A stretch of DNA of 64,000 nt from Lentzea alba (GCF_011067745.1 NZ_JAAMPJ010000005.1:124001-188000), one strand, 5' to 3'; positions 34,827-43,338 are shown, counted from the stretch's first letter. Notes: generated by a model not told the origin, from the letters alone. Numbers and translations: made by a program.

Positions 34827-35558
34827 GTGTTGGGGTGGAGCACTCGTCAGCTGGCCGAACTGGCCGGCACGACGTTGCGCACGATCCGGCACTACCACGA
34901 CGTCGGCCTGCTGGAAGAGCCCGAACGCCGGGCCAACGGGTACAAGAGCTACGGGGTGCAGCACCTCGTGCGGGTGTTGCGCATCAAACGGCTGACAGAT
35001 CTGGGGCTGTCGCTGCCGCAGATCGCGGAGCTGGGGGACGCCGACGAGCATCCCGAGCAGGCGTTGCGGCTCCTCGACGCCGAGTTGGCCGGGACGATTG
35101 AGCGGCTGCAGCGGGTTCGGGCCGAGCTCCAGTTGATTTTGCGGCAAGCGTCGCCCACCGATTTGCCGCCCAGCGTGGCAGGGGCGATTGCCGATGCGGA
35201 CCTCTCGCAGGCTGATCGGTCGTTCGCGGTGGTGCTGGCGCAGGTGCTCGCGCCGGAGGCGATGGTGCGGTATTCGCGGTCGTTGCAGGGGTATGCGCAG
35301 GATCCGGTGATCGTGGAGTTCGACAACCTGCCGGCGGATGCGGACGAGGAAACTCGGCAGCGGTTGGCTGAGCAGATGGGCGCGTTGCCGGTCGTGCGGA
35401 AGGTGTGGGAGGTCTTTCCGGAGGGCGTCTACGCGGACGCGCCTCGGGGGAAGGCTTACGCGATCGAGGCTCTTGGACGGGCGTTGGTGGAGTTGTACAA
35501 CCCCGCGCAGATCGATGTTCTGGTTCGGATCAATCGGCCCAGCGGCGTGTCCGGCTAG
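34827..35558 (+). CDS. MerR-family transcriptional regulator
   Basis: 243 residues. The MerR DNA-binding domain reads STRQLAELAGTTLRTIRHYHDVGLLEEPERRANGYKSYGVQHLVRVLRIKRLTDLGLSLPQIAEL, followed by the dimer helix and a larger effector domain without cysteine metal sites, so a drug or redox-inert ligand is more likely than a metal. AGAGGGGAT precedes GTG 34827; an in-frame TTG at 34803 overlaps the inverted repeat ACTTG-AGG-CAAGT (34791-34803). A small membrane gene follows after 8 bp and may be the target. Confidence 0.88.
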   Translation: MLGWSTRQLAELAGTTLRTIRHYHDVGLLEEPERRANGYKSYGVQHLVRVLRIKRLTDLGLSLPQIAELGDADEHPEQALRLLDAELAGTIERLQRVRAELQLILRQASPTDLPPSVAGAIADADLSQADRSFAVVLAQVLAPEAMVRYSRSLQGYAQDPVIVEFDNLPADADEETRQRLAEQMGALPVVRKVWEVFPEGVYADAPRGKAYAIEALGRALVELYNPAQIDVLVRINRPSGVSG

Positions 35559-35566
35559 GGTGCCGC

Positions 35567-35950
35567 GTGGACAAGACTCGGTTGGGCGTCGGACTCGTGG
35601 TCGTCGTGTTGGTGGTGCAGACGCTGGCCAGCCTTCTGTGGAACGCCGACGCGACGCTGACCGGGGTGGCGCTCGCGTTCAACGCGGTGGCAGCGGTGTC
35701 GACGGGGTTGTTCGTGCGCCGGGGCGGGCGCGCTGCCTGGGTGGTTGCCGGGTGGTGCGCTGGGTTTTTCGGTTGGCACGTGGTGGGGCTCGGCGAGTTG
35801 GCCGGCTGGTGGACGACCGGGCTGGACGCGGCGTTCCTGATCATGTCGCAGTACCAGCTGTCGGTCGGCTACCAGGCGGTGATGGCCACGGCGGCCGGGT
35901 TCGCCGTGCACCTGTTGCTGCCGCGTCAGGACCAGGCTTCGGCCACGTAG
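35567..35950 (+). CDS. Small four-span membrane protein
   Basis: 127 residues with four hydrophobic segments (about 6-24, 32-48, 56-76, 101-121) and no recognisable family motif. It starts at GTG 35567, with TAGGGT just upstream, eight bases after the MerR stop, so it is likely cotranscribed with MerR. The last 25 bp overlap the convergent LysR gene. Confidence 0.65.
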   Translation: MDKTRLGVGLVVVVLVVQTLASLLWNADATLTGVALAFNAVAAVSTGLFVRRGGRAAWVVAGWCAGFFGWHVVGLGELAGWWTTGLDAAFLIMSQYQLSVGYQAVMATAAGFAVHLLLPRQDQASAT

Positions 35951-36843
35951 GCGTCGAAACCGGTGCGTCGCGACTGCGTGAGGTCCAGGCAGCACCGGAC
36001 GAAGTCGGCGACCACCTCACCCGCGTCCGGCAGCCACGCGACGCCTACCTCGCTGGGACTCACGCCGCTCACCGGCACGTGAACGACGTCCGGACGCGGG
36101 TAGGAGTGCGCCGTGGACGCCGGGACCAGCGCGATCCCGTGGCCCGCGGCGATCGCGCCGAGGAACTCGTCCGGCTGCTCCGCGACGGCACCGACGCGCA
36201 CCTCACGACCGTCCCTTTCGGACAGTGCCAGCCAGTGCTCGCGCCAGGTGCCCTTGAGCGACGGGGCGACGATGACGGGCTCGTCCCACAACTCGGGGAA
36301 GGCGATCTCGTCGCGTCCGGCCAGCGGGTGCGCGGAAGGCAGTGCCACGCAACGGGGTTCACTGAACAGCACCCGCGCTTCGAACGACTCGTCGCCGGGA
36401 AAAGGCAGGCGCAGCAACGCCACCGGCACCTCTTCCGCGGCCAGGCCCGCCGTCGGATCCGACCACTGCGCCTGCCGCAGGTCGACCCGCCAGCCCGGCC
36501 GCAGCTCGCGGAACGCGGTGACGACGTCCTGCATCGCCGCGTTCGCCGTGCTGGTCAGGAACCCGACGCGGAGCACGCGCGCGGCACCGCGGGTCTCGCT
36601 CACCGCGGCTTCCCAGCCGGCGAGCACCGGCGGCACGCGCTCGGCGAGGGCGTGGCCTGCGTCGGTCAACGTCATGCCGGTGCTGGACCGCGTGAAGAGC
36701 CGCACGCCCAACTGCGACTCCAGGTGCCTGAGCTGTTTGGTCAGCGATGGTTGTGACACGAACAGCTGGTTCGCTGCGCGCGTGAGGTTGCCTTCCTGGG
36801 CGATGGCGGCGAAGTACCGCAGCAGCCTGGTGTCCACATCCAT
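35926..36843 (-). CDS. LysR-family transcriptional regulator
   Basis: 305 residues: N-terminal winged helix MDVDTRLLRYFAAIAQEGNLTRAANQLFVSQPSLTKQLRHLE and a periplasmic-binding-like effector domain (VLRVGFLTSTANAAMQDVV onward). Length is normal. TAACCT ends six bases upstream of the ATG, consistent with a leaderless start. The divergent-side neighbour is a TetR gene in the same direction, so its usual divergent target is absent; ligand and targets unknown. Confidence 0.9.
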   Translation of the reverse strand: MDVDTRLLRYFAAIAQEGNLTRAANQLFVSQPSLTKQLRHLESQLGVRLFTRSSTGMTLTDAGHALAERVPPVLAGWEAAVSETRGAARVLRVGFLTSTANAAMQDVVTAFRELRPGWRVDLRQAQWSDPTAGLAAEEVPVALLRLPFPGDESFEARVLFSEPRCVALPSAHPLAGRDEIAFPELWDEPVIVAPSLKGTWREHWLALSERDGREVRVGAVAEQPDEFLGAIAAGHGIALVPASTAHSYPRPDVVHVPVSGVSPSEVGVAWLPDAGEVVADFVRCCLDLTQSRRTGFDAYVAEAWS

Positions 36844-36867
36844 CCCGACAGGTTATGAAAATGGACA

Positions 36868-37437
36868 TCAACCACAGGTGAGCACACGCGAAAGTTGGTG
36901 TTCCACCAGGTCTTCCGCCGCCGCCGGTGTCACCTGGCCGATCAGCACCTGAAGCATCAGGCCGTCGACGAACGCCAGCAACGCCATCGCGTCCCGCCTC
37001 GGATCACCGCCCGGCCGCACCGCCGTGATCATCCCCGCCAGCCAGGTCACCATCTCGTCGTTGCCCTCGCGCAACGGCTGCCCGAGGCGCGGTTCGACCA
37101 CGGCCTGCGCCAGGAACGCCGCCAGCACCGGAGCCTCGGCGCGGGCGGCGGGGCTCAGTGGCAGGAGTTCGAGCAGGATCGCGCGCAGGTACGTCGCCGG
37201 GTCGTCGGAGTGCACGGCGCCCAGGCGAGCCGCCACGCGTTCGCTGATCAGCTCGAACGCGAACATCAGCAGCTCGTCCTTGGTCGCGAAGTAGTGCTGG
37301 ACGCGCCCCATGGACACGTCCGCCTCGGCAGCCACGTGGCGCAGGCTCACGGCGTCGAGGCCCTTCGTGGCGATCAACCGGCACACGGCGGCACCGATCT
37401 GGCGGCGGCGTTCACCGTGGTCGACCTGCTTCGGCAT
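36868..37437 (-). CDS. TetR-family regulator
   Basis: 189 residues from the ATG at 37437 (MPKQVDHGERRRQIGAAVCRLIATKGLDAVSLRHVAAEADVSMGRVQHYFATKDELLMFAF), a typical TetR/BetI-like N-terminus with a GRVQHYF recognition helix. The longer frame upstream would run through the operator and is rejected. It is divergent from a methyltransferase gene, with two copies of one operator type between them. Confidence 0.9.
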   Translation of the reverse strand: MPKQVDHGERRRQIGAAVCRLIATKGLDAVSLRHVAAEADVSMGRVQHYFATKDELLMFAFELISERVAARLGAVHSDDPATYLRAILLELLPLSPAARAEAPVLAAFLAQAVVEPRLGQPLREGNDEMVTWLAGMITAVRPGGDPRRDAMALLAFVDGLMLQVLIGQVTPAAAEDLVEHQLSRVLTCG

Positions 37438-37447
37438 GAACACTCCC

Positions 37448-37500
37448 CAATGCGATCGCATTGCATCCTACCCACGACCTGTTTTACGATGCGTTCGCAT
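37448..37500. promoter_or_regulatory. Two ATGCG-N2-CGCAT operators
   Basis: CAATGCGATCGCATTG (37448-37463) is a perfect 16-bp palindrome 10 bp before the TetR start. A second copy, ATGCGTTCGCAT (37489-37500), overlaps the end of TACGAT (37485-37490), a likely -10 of the methyltransferase gene. The shared core indicates that one TetR represses both directions. Confidence 0.8.
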
Positions 37501-37522
37501 TGCAAAACGTCAGGGGGACGTC

Positions 37523-38158
37523 ATGCAGTTCTGGGATTTCGCCGCGCTCACCTACTACCGAGTGCTCGACCGGTTCTCCGGATCGCTCAACCGGCTCGTG
37601 ATCGAGAAGCTCGACCTGTCACCCGGCGAGGCCGTGCTCGACATCGGGTGCGGCACCGGGGCCCTGATCCCCGACCTCGCGGAAGCCGTTGGGCCACAAG
37701 GACGTGTGGTCGCCATGGACTTCAGTCCGCGCATGGTCGCGATCGCCGGGAAACGGGCGAAGTGGCCCAACGTCGAGGTGCGCCAAGCCGACGCGTGCGA
37801 CACCGATCACGGTGCCGGGCAGTTCGACGCGGCGGTGGCGCTCGGGGCGTTCAGCGCGATGCCGGACGTGCCGGCGGCGATCGCGAACGCGGCGGACGCG
37901 CTCAAGCCGGGCGGGCGGTTGTTCGTCTTCGACGTGCGGCTGGCCAGGAAGACGCGCACGACCAGGTTCCTGCGGGCGGCCTACCGCAGGATCGCGGGGT
38001 TCACCGGGGCCGACGTCGCCACCGAGCTCCGGAAGGTGTTCGAGCAGGTGGAGCCGGTGTTCGCCACAGAGGGAGACACCACGACGGTGGTCATGGCCAG
38101 GAAGGTCACGGATACGGCCAGCCGTTCGGAACGCACACCTTCCCGTCCTGCGGGATGA
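37523..38158 (+). CDS. Class I SAM-dependent methyltransferase
   Basis: 211 residues with SAM motif I VLDIGCGTG (38-46), acidic loop MDFSP, and a UbiE-like arrangement (LKPGGRLFVFDVRL). Substrate unknown. AGGGGGA precedes the ATG. It lies opposite a TetR gene whose operator overlaps its promoter, so it is probably inducible. The C-terminal 17 residues overlap the convergent DUF3152 gene by 53 bp. Confidence 0.88.
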   Translation: MQFWDFAALTYYRVLDRFSGSLNRLVIEKLDLSPGEAVLDIGCGTGALIPDLAEAVGPQGRVVAMDFSPRMVAIAGKRAKWPNVEVRQADACDTDHGAGQFDAAVALGAFSAMPDVPAAIANAADALKPGGRLFVFDVRLARKTRTTRFLRAAYRRIAGFTGADVATELRKVFEQVEPVFATEGDTTTVVMARKVTDTASRSERTPSRPAG

Positions 38159-38897
38159 CCGCGCCCTGAGGCACGCCGTTGGTGATGCGCACGATCTCGT
38201 CGTTGGACACGCTGAACGTCTGCTGCATCATCACCGGCGCCGGACCGCCCGCCACCTCGCACGCCCGGTGGTTCTGGCCGAACGCGTGGCCGACCTCGTG
38301 GTTGACCATGTACCGGCGGTACGAGGTCAGGTCCGGCAGAAAGGCTACGGCGCCGCGGAACCAGCGGGCGGCGTTCAGCACGACGAGGTTGCCGTTGCGG
38401 CACGAGACGTCGACCGGGATCTCGAAGCCGCACACGGCACGCGCGGTCTGCTGAGAGGCGAGCCTGATGCGCACCGAGGCAGGACCGGTCACCCGGCGGA
38501 CCGAGAGCGCGCCGCGTGCCGTCCAGCCGCGCGGGTCGGTCAGGGTGGCGTCCACGAAGGCGGAGAAGGCCTGTTCGTCGACGGTGATGCCGTCCTCGAC
38601 CTCGACGGCGTAGGTGCGCACCGGACCACCAGTGCCCACGACCACGCCCGTGCCCTGGACGACGTGGAACGAACCGGCGCCGGCGACCGGGAAGTCCGGG
38701 CCGTCGGGCAGATCCGAGCTGGACGTGTACACCCGCGGCGGCGGAGCTGCCGGAGCGGGCGGAACCGAGGAAGACACCACGGGCGGGGAAGTTGTCGTGG
38801 TCGGTGCGGCCGCGGGTGATGTTTCGCCGGCCAGCTGGGTGGTCGTGAGCAGCAGCGCCGTCAGCGCGACGGCCCCCAGGACCAGGTGCACCTTCAT
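38106..38897 (-). CDS. Secreted DUF3152 metalloprotease-like protein
   Basis: 263 residues: an N-terminal signal or anchor segment (5-24), a Pro/Thr/Ser-rich linker (30-60), and a DUF3152 domain. The zinc-type motif HEVGHAFGQNH (His200, Glu201, His204, His210) and a downstream PVMMQQ methionine turn match the metzincin layout, so a peptidase activity outside the cell is plausible. The ATG at 38897 gives a proper signal peptide; the frame extends further upstream without one. Confidence 0.85.
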   Translation of the reverse strand: MKVHLVLGAVALTALLLTTTQLAGETSPAAAPTTTTSPPVVSSSVPPAPAAPPPRVYTSSSDLPDGPDFPVAGAGSFHVVQGTGVVVGTGGPVRTYAVEVEDGITVDEQAFSAFVDATLTDPRGWTARGALSVRRVTGPASVRIRLASQQTARAVCGFEIPVDVSCRNGNLVVLNAARWFRGAVAFLPDLTSYRRYMVNHEVGHAFGQNHRACEVAGGPAPVMMQQTFSVSNDEIVRITNGVPQGAVIPQDGKVCVPNGWPYP

Positions 38898-38976
38898 GAC
38901 AGCGAGACTCGCCGGAACTGATGAAGAACCTGTTTGCGTTCCGCTTGACTGTCGTGAAGACCTGCATACTGCGGTG

Positions 38977-39642
38977 GTGTGTGCCCACATCCTCGTCGCC
39001 GAGGACAACGTTCACCAGGCGGAACTCGTCCGCCGCTACCTCGAGCACGACGGGCATTCGGTGGTGGTCGTGCACGACGGACGGGCGGCGATCGACGAGA
39101 CGCGGCGGCGCAACCCCGATCTGCTCGTGCTGGACGTGATGATGCCGTTGGTGGACGGCATCGACGTGATGCGCGCCATCAGGACCGAGTCGGACGTGCC
39201 CATCGTGCTGCTGACCGCACGGTCCACTGAGGACGACGTGCTGCTCGGGTTCGACCTGGGAGCGGACGACTACATCACCAAACCGTTCCGGCCGCGGCAG
39301 ATGGTGGCGAGGGTGCGGACGATCCTGCGGCGCACCGGACGTGCCCGCGAGACCAGCGCCACCGTGCTCAAGGTCGGAGACCTCGTGGTTGACCCGATCC
39401 GGCACGAGGTGCGCATCGACGACGATCTGGTGAGCCTCACGCCCGCGGAGTTCCGGTTGCTGGCCAAGATGGCCGCCCAGCCGCAACGGGTGTTCACGCG
39501 CGAACAGCTGTTGGAGGACGGGTTCATCACGGCACGCACGGTCGACGTGCACATGATGAAGCTGCGCCGCAAGATCGAACAGGATCCGCGCCGGCCGGAA
39601 CGACTGCTCACCGTCTACGGCATCGGGTACAAGCTCGTTTGA
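38977..39642 (+). CDS. OmpR-type response regulator
   Basis: 221 residues. The receiver has acidic pair Glu9-Asp10, phospho-acceptor Asp53 (VLDVMMP), Thr80 and Lys102 (TKPF); the C-terminal winged helix begins near 125 and ends DVHMMKLRRKIEQDPRRPERLLTVYGIGYKLV. GTG 38974 or 38977 can serve as start; CATACT ends six bases before the latter. Its kinase partner lies 1.2 kb downstream, separated by an antisense TnpB element whose right end abuts or includes the stop codon of this gene. Confidence 0.92.
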   Translation: MCAHILVAEDNVHQAELVRRYLEHDGHSVVVVHDGRAAIDETRRRNPDLLVLDVMMPLVDGIDVMRAIRTESDVPIVLLTARSTEDDVLLGFDLGADDYITKPFRPRQMVARVRTILRRTGRARETSATVLKVGDLVVDPIRHEVRIDDDLVSLTPAEFRLLAKMAAQPQRVFTREQLLEDGFITARTVDVHMMKLRRKIEQDPRRPERLLTVYGIGYKLV

Positions 39643-39648
39643 CTTCCT

Positions 39649-39667
39649 CCCCTTGGTGAACGAGGGG
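39649..39667 (-). other. Right-end hairpin / presumed 3' end of a TnpB guide (omega) RNA
   Basis: CCCCTTG (39649-39655) pairs with CGAGGGG (39661-39667), loop GTGAA, immediately downstream of the TnpB stop. In IS605-group elements the guide RNA ends in such a hairpin, and the guide is the flanking host sequence. Here that would be the minus strand of the last codons of the response regulator (below 39639). RNA production is not shown. Confidence 0.5.
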
Positions 39668-39672
39668 TAGTC

Positions 39673-40698
39673 CTACGGCTCGCGCCGCGGGGCTTTCTGC
39701 TTCGCCGCCGATCGCCCGCCCGGAGGGTTCCGTTGAGGTCTTACATCGGCTCCACAGACTGTCACCGCCAGCCCGGCGGCCAGAATGTTGCGTGCCGCGT
39801 TGACGTCCCGATCATGAGTCGCGCCGCAGCCACAAGTCCACACGCGCGCGTGCAACGGCATCGCCGCCGCAAGTGCGCCGCAGACAGAGCACAGTTTGGA
39901 CGACGGGAACCAGCGAGTGGTGATCTTGTGCAGGTAGTCGGTGCGCCGGTCGGCAATACGGGCATGGACACGCGCGACCTTGACGCGGGCTCTGTCCCGG
40001 TTGTTGCTGCCCTTCTGCTTGCGACACAAGGCACGCTGTGCCCTGGCCAGCGCCATCCGGTCGCGGCGTTCATGCCGCGGATTGCGGATCTTCTCCCCCG
40101 TCGACAGCACAGCCAGATGGTCGAGGCCGACGTCGATACCCACCACCGAATCCACTGTGGGCAGCGGCGTCACGCTCGGGTCCTCGCTCGACAGGGACAC
40201 GAACCAGCGCCCAACCGCGTCTCGCGACACCGTCACTGTCGACGGCACCGCTCCTGCGGGCAGCGACCGCGACCAGCGGATGTTCAACGGCTCAACCATC
40301 TTCGCAAGCGCCAACGTCCCATCACGCCACCGGAACGCCGATCGCGTGTACTCCGCCGAGAGGCGAGATTTCTTCCGCGACTTGAACCTGGGATACCGAG
40401 CACGCTTGGCGAAGAAGTTCGCGAACCCGGTCTGCAGATGCCGCAACGCCTGCTGCAACGGCACCGACGACACCTCGCCCAGAAACGCCAGTTCCTCGGT
40501 GCGTTTCCAAGCGGTCAGCAACGCCGAAGTGGCCTCGTAGCCGATCCGATCCCCTCGCTGCGTCCACGCCTCCGTGCGGGCCTGCAACGCCAGGTTGTAA
40601 ACCTTGCGGACACAGCCGAACGTGCGCGACAACTCCGCAGCCTGCGCCTCAGTTGGACAGAACCGGAACTTGAACGCCCGCCTCACCTGCCCGTTCAC
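39673..40698 (-). CDS. TnpB-like protein lacking the RuvC-II region (predicted nuclease-dead)
   Basis: 341 residues. The N-terminal helix-turn-helix/wedge part (RAFKFRFCPTEAQAAELSRTFGCVRKVYNLAL) and RuvC-I Asp189 (VVGIDVGLDHLAVL) are normal, as are the zinc ribbon (Cys270, Cys273, Cys289, Cys291) and RuvC-III Asp298 (HDRDVNAARN). However, the chain goes straight from DYLHKITTR (254-262) to WFPSSKLCSVCG. Relatives have about 60 residues here, holding the RuvC-II V-E-D-L motif with the second catalytic carboxylate. The Asp189-Asp298 gap is 109, against about 170 in ISDra2 TnpB (D191-D361). The frame is open, so this is an in-frame loss; it may bind guide RNA and DNA without cutting. Confidence 0.85.
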   Translation of the reverse strand: MNGQVRRAFKFRFCPTEAQAAELSRTFGCVRKVYNLALQARTEAWTQRGDRIGYEATSALLTAWKRTEELAFLGEVSSVPLQQALRHLQTGFANFFAKRARYPRFKSRKKSRLSAEYTRSAFRWRDGTLALAKMVEPLNIRWSRSLPAGAVPSTVTVSRDAVGRWFVSLSSEDPSVTPLPTVDSVVGIDVGLDHLAVLSTGEKIRNPRHERRDRMALARAQRALCRKQKGSNNRDRARVKVARVHARIADRRTDYLHKITTRWFPSSKLCSVCGALAAAMPLHARVWTCGCGATHDRDVNAARNILAAGLAVTVCGADVRPQRNPPGGRSAAKQKAPRREP

Positions 40699-40820
40699 CG
40701 TTCACAACCTACCAAGCCCACTGCATGCCCCCAGGTGGGTGGGTCGTCAACGCCATATCGCCCCGGCGACGACACGGCTGTCCCCGCCATGAAGGATGGG
40801 TTCTCCTCGAAGGACTCCGT

Positions 40821-42548
40821 ATGAAAAGCCTGCTCGTTCGGTTCTTCCTGTTCTCCGTGGTGATCGCGGCCTGTTCGATCGCGATGACGGCGTGGCTCGC
40901 GAGCCAGGCGACGACCGGCGCGATCCGGCGGGAGCAGGGGGAAGCGCTCGCCACGGACGCACAGATCTACGACGGGCTGCTGAAGGCGGCGGCCACGCAC
41001 CGGAGCTGGGCTGCGGCGAAGTCCGATGTGGACGACTTGGCACGGACGTTCAACCGGCGCATCGCGTTGACCGATCGCAACGGCAAACCGTTGCTGGACA
41101 CCGGCAACACGAGCTCTCCACCGCTGCCCGTCAACCCCAAGGTGTCCGTCGACCCGCTCAACGTCGACTCGTGGCTAAAGCCCGGTGCGGGCAAGATCGA
41201 CCCGAGGGCGGCCGGGCCGTTCCGGCTCACCGACGACGAGTACGCGAAATTGCGGGGCTATGCGGACCGGTTGTTGCAGTGCAACGACAAGATCACCATC
41301 GTGGAGCAGCCCAACCGCAGGCCGCGGCTCGCGAACGACGAGCCGGGCAGGCCGTCCCAGTGGGAGGACTGCACGGCGGGCGACCTGCTGTACACGCTGA
41401 CACCGACCGAGACGGCCGCCTACGCCGAGCTGCACGGGCTGTTCACCGGGTGTGTGAGCCGGCTGCCCGAGAACTACCGGTTCGGACCGAAGGACGGGCC
41501 GATCTCGCTCGACTGGGAGACCACGGTCGCCCAGTTCTCGGATCCTCCGGTCGCGGAGTGCATGGACAACGCGCGCCGGGAGCAGCTGCGGCCGTGGGTG
41601 GCCGAGTACGCGCACGCGTTCATCACCGAGCCGACCGGTGTCGAGCCACAGGCGATCGACCTGTCGACGACCGGGACCAAGCGGATCATCCTGGTGGCGC
41701 TGGGAATTCTCGCGCTGGCCGGGTTCGCGTCGTGGATCACCGCGACGCAGCTGGTCCGCCCGATCCGCGCGTTGACCACCGCCACCAAGCGCACCGCCGA
41801 GGGCGATCGGACCGTGCGCGTCGACGGCGGCGCCGGCGAGATCGGTGAGCTGGCGAAGTCGTTCAACGCGATGTCCGAGAAGCTCGCCGAGAATGAACGG
41901 CAGCGGCAGGCGTTGGTCAGCGACGTCGCGCACGAGCTGCGCACGCCGTTGGGCAACATCACCGGCTGGCTGGAGGCGACGCAGGACGGGCTGGCCGAGC
42001 CGGACCCGCACCTGATCGCCATGCTGCTGGAGGAATCCCTTCTGCTGCAACGACTCGTGGACGACCTGCACGATCTGGCACAGGCCGACGCGGGCACACT
42101 TCGGCTGCACCCCGAGCCGATCGCGCTCGACGACGTGGTCGACCAGGTGGTGAACGCCCAGCAGAACCGCGAGATCCTGCTGCGGGCGGAAACCACGCCG
42201 GTGCACCTCAGCGCGGACCCGGTGCGCCTGCGGCAGGCGCTCGGCAACCTCGTCGCGAACGCCGTCCGCTACACCGCACCGGGTGGCGAGGTCGTCGTGA
42301 AGCTGTTCCAGGAAGGCGAAAACGCTGTTCTGGAGGTCGTCGACACCGGCACCGGCATCGCACCGGACGACGTGCCGCACGTGTTCGACCGGTTCTGGCG
42401 GGCGGACAAGTCGCGCAGCCGTCGCACCGGTGGCAGCGGGCTCGGCCTCGCGATCACGCGGCACCTGGTGGAGGCGCACGGCGGCACGGTGTCGGTGACC
42501 AGCACGCTCGGCCACGGGTCGACGTTCCGGATCAGCCTGCCGCGGTGA
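40821..42548 (+). CDS. Sensor histidine kinase
   Basis: 575 residues: first membrane span (about 6-28), a long extracytoplasmic sensor (30-288), second span (290-311), HAMP, HisKA with His371 (SDVAHELRTPLGNI), and HATPase_c with NLVANAVRYT, DTGTGIA and GGSGLGLAI boxes. It should phosphorylate the response regulator whose gene ends at 39642. AAGGA lies six bases before the ATG. The intervening TnpB element may have uncoupled their expression; whether a promoter exists in 40699-40820 is unknown. The stop overlaps the convergent flavin reductase gene by 17 bp. Confidence 0.92.
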   Translation: MKSLLVRFFLFSVVIAACSIAMTAWLASQATTGAIRREQGEALATDAQIYDGLLKAAATHRSWAAAKSDVDDLARTFNRRIALTDRNGKPLLDTGNTSSPPLPVNPKVSVDPLNVDSWLKPGAGKIDPRAAGPFRLTDDEYAKLRGYADRLLQCNDKITIVEQPNRRPRLANDEPGRPSQWEDCTAGDLLYTLTPTETAAYAELHGLFTGCVSRLPENYRFGPKDGPISLDWETTVAQFSDPPVAECMDNARREQLRPWVAEYAHAFITEPTGVEPQAIDLSTTGTKRIILVALGILALAGFASWITATQLVRPIRALTTATKRTAEGDRTVRVDGGAGEIGELAKSFNAMSEKLAENERQRQALVSDVAHELRTPLGNITGWLEATQDGLAEPDPHLIAMLLEESLLLQRLVDDLHDLAQADAGTLRLHPEPIALDDVVDQVVNAQQNREILLRAETTPVHLSADPVRLRQALGNLVANAVRYTAPGGEVVVKLFQEGENAVLEVVDTGTGIAPDDVPHVFDRFWRADKSRSRRTGGSGLGLAITRHLVEAHGGTVSVTSTLGHGSTFRISLPR

Positions 42549-43338
42549 GCAGGTCCACGTTGATCATTCCGGCCGCCTGGGCGCCCTGCGCGGCGGCGAC
42601 GATCACGATGGCCGCGGGGTCCGTGACGTTGCCTGCTGCGTAGACGCCGGGCACGCTCGTGCGGCCCTTTTCGTCCGTGCGCACGAACGGGCCGACCGGG
42701 GTTTCCTCGGTTTCGGCACCCAACGCCAGCAGGAACTCGTCGCGCGGTTTCATCGGTGCGGAGTACACGAGCGCATCAGCGGGGATGCGTTCCGAGCCGG
42801 AGATCACCGCGACGAGCCGGTCGTCCTCCACCTCGATGGCGTCCACCGTCGGAACGTGCGTGACGTCGGCCGACCACTGCCGGACCAGCTTCACCTTCAT
42901 CTCCTCGCCGAACACCGCGAGCTTCTGGTCGCGAACCTCGTAGCCGTGGCAGTACGGGCAGCCGAAGACGTCGCGGCCCCAGCGGTCGCGCAGGGCGTCG
43001 GGCACCTCGTCGACCAGGCCGGTCGCGAACAGCAGGCGCTTGGCGTGCACCGTGCGTCCGGACAGTTCGACGGCGAACCCGTCGTCCGTCTTGGTCACGT
43101 CGACGACCGTGTCGTTGATGATCTCTCCGCCGTAGCCCTCGACCTCAGCGCGACCGTGCTTGAGCAGGTCCAACGGCGATTGGCCGTCGCGAGAGAGGTA
43201 GTTGTGCATGTGCGCGGCCGGCTTGTTGCGCGGCTCGGCACCGTCGACCACGAGCACGCTCCGGCGTGCCCTGGTCAGCAACAGGGCGGCGCTCAGTCCG
43301 GCCGCTCCCCCACCGATGATGACCACTTCGTATCCCAT
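42532..43338 (-). CDS. Thioredoxin-reductase-like FAD/NAD(P) oxidoreductase
   Basis: 268 residues with FAD-binding GGGAAGLSAALLLTRA (9-24), redox pair Cys127-Pro-Tyr-Cys130, and a C-terminal GVYAAGNVTDPA FAD motif. This is the short TrxB-like family; the second nucleotide-binding glycine motif is weak (VFGEEMKVK), so NADPH use is uncertain. The ATG at 43338 fits the family start MGYEVVIIGGG. It is divergent from an XRE-cupin regulator with shared operator repeats. Confidence 0.88.
   Translation of the reverse strand: MGYEVVIIGGGAAGLSAALLLTRARRSVLVVDGAEPRNKPAAHMHNYLSRDGQSPLDLLKHGRAEVEGYGGEIINDTVVDVTKTDDGFAVELSGRTVHAKRLLFATGLVDEVPDALRDRWGRDVFGCPYCHGYEVRDQKLAVFGEEMKVKLVRQWSADVTHVPTVDAIEVEDDRLVAVISGSERIPADALVYSAPMKPRDEFLLALGAETEETPVGPFVRTDEKGRTSVPGVYAAGNVTDPAAIVIVAAAQGAQAAGMINVDLLTAAG

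Larger units (their letters stand above)
39639..40808 (-). mobile_element. IS605/IS1341-type element (TnpB only) in a two-component locus
   Basis: The element is read leftwards. Its right end is inferred at 39639, where the minus strand finishes GGGGAGGAAGTCAA after a small hairpin, a form common at IS605-group ends. The left end lies somewhere between 40699 and about 40810 and cannot be fixed from one copy. There is no TnpA (Y1 transposase) gene and no terminal inverted repeat, as expected for this group. It separates a response regulator from its kinase. Confidence 0.65.

Noticed and set aside
39639-40808. Complete IS200/IS605 transposon
   Set aside because: No Y1 transposase (TnpA) frame is present and TnpB itself is internally deleted.
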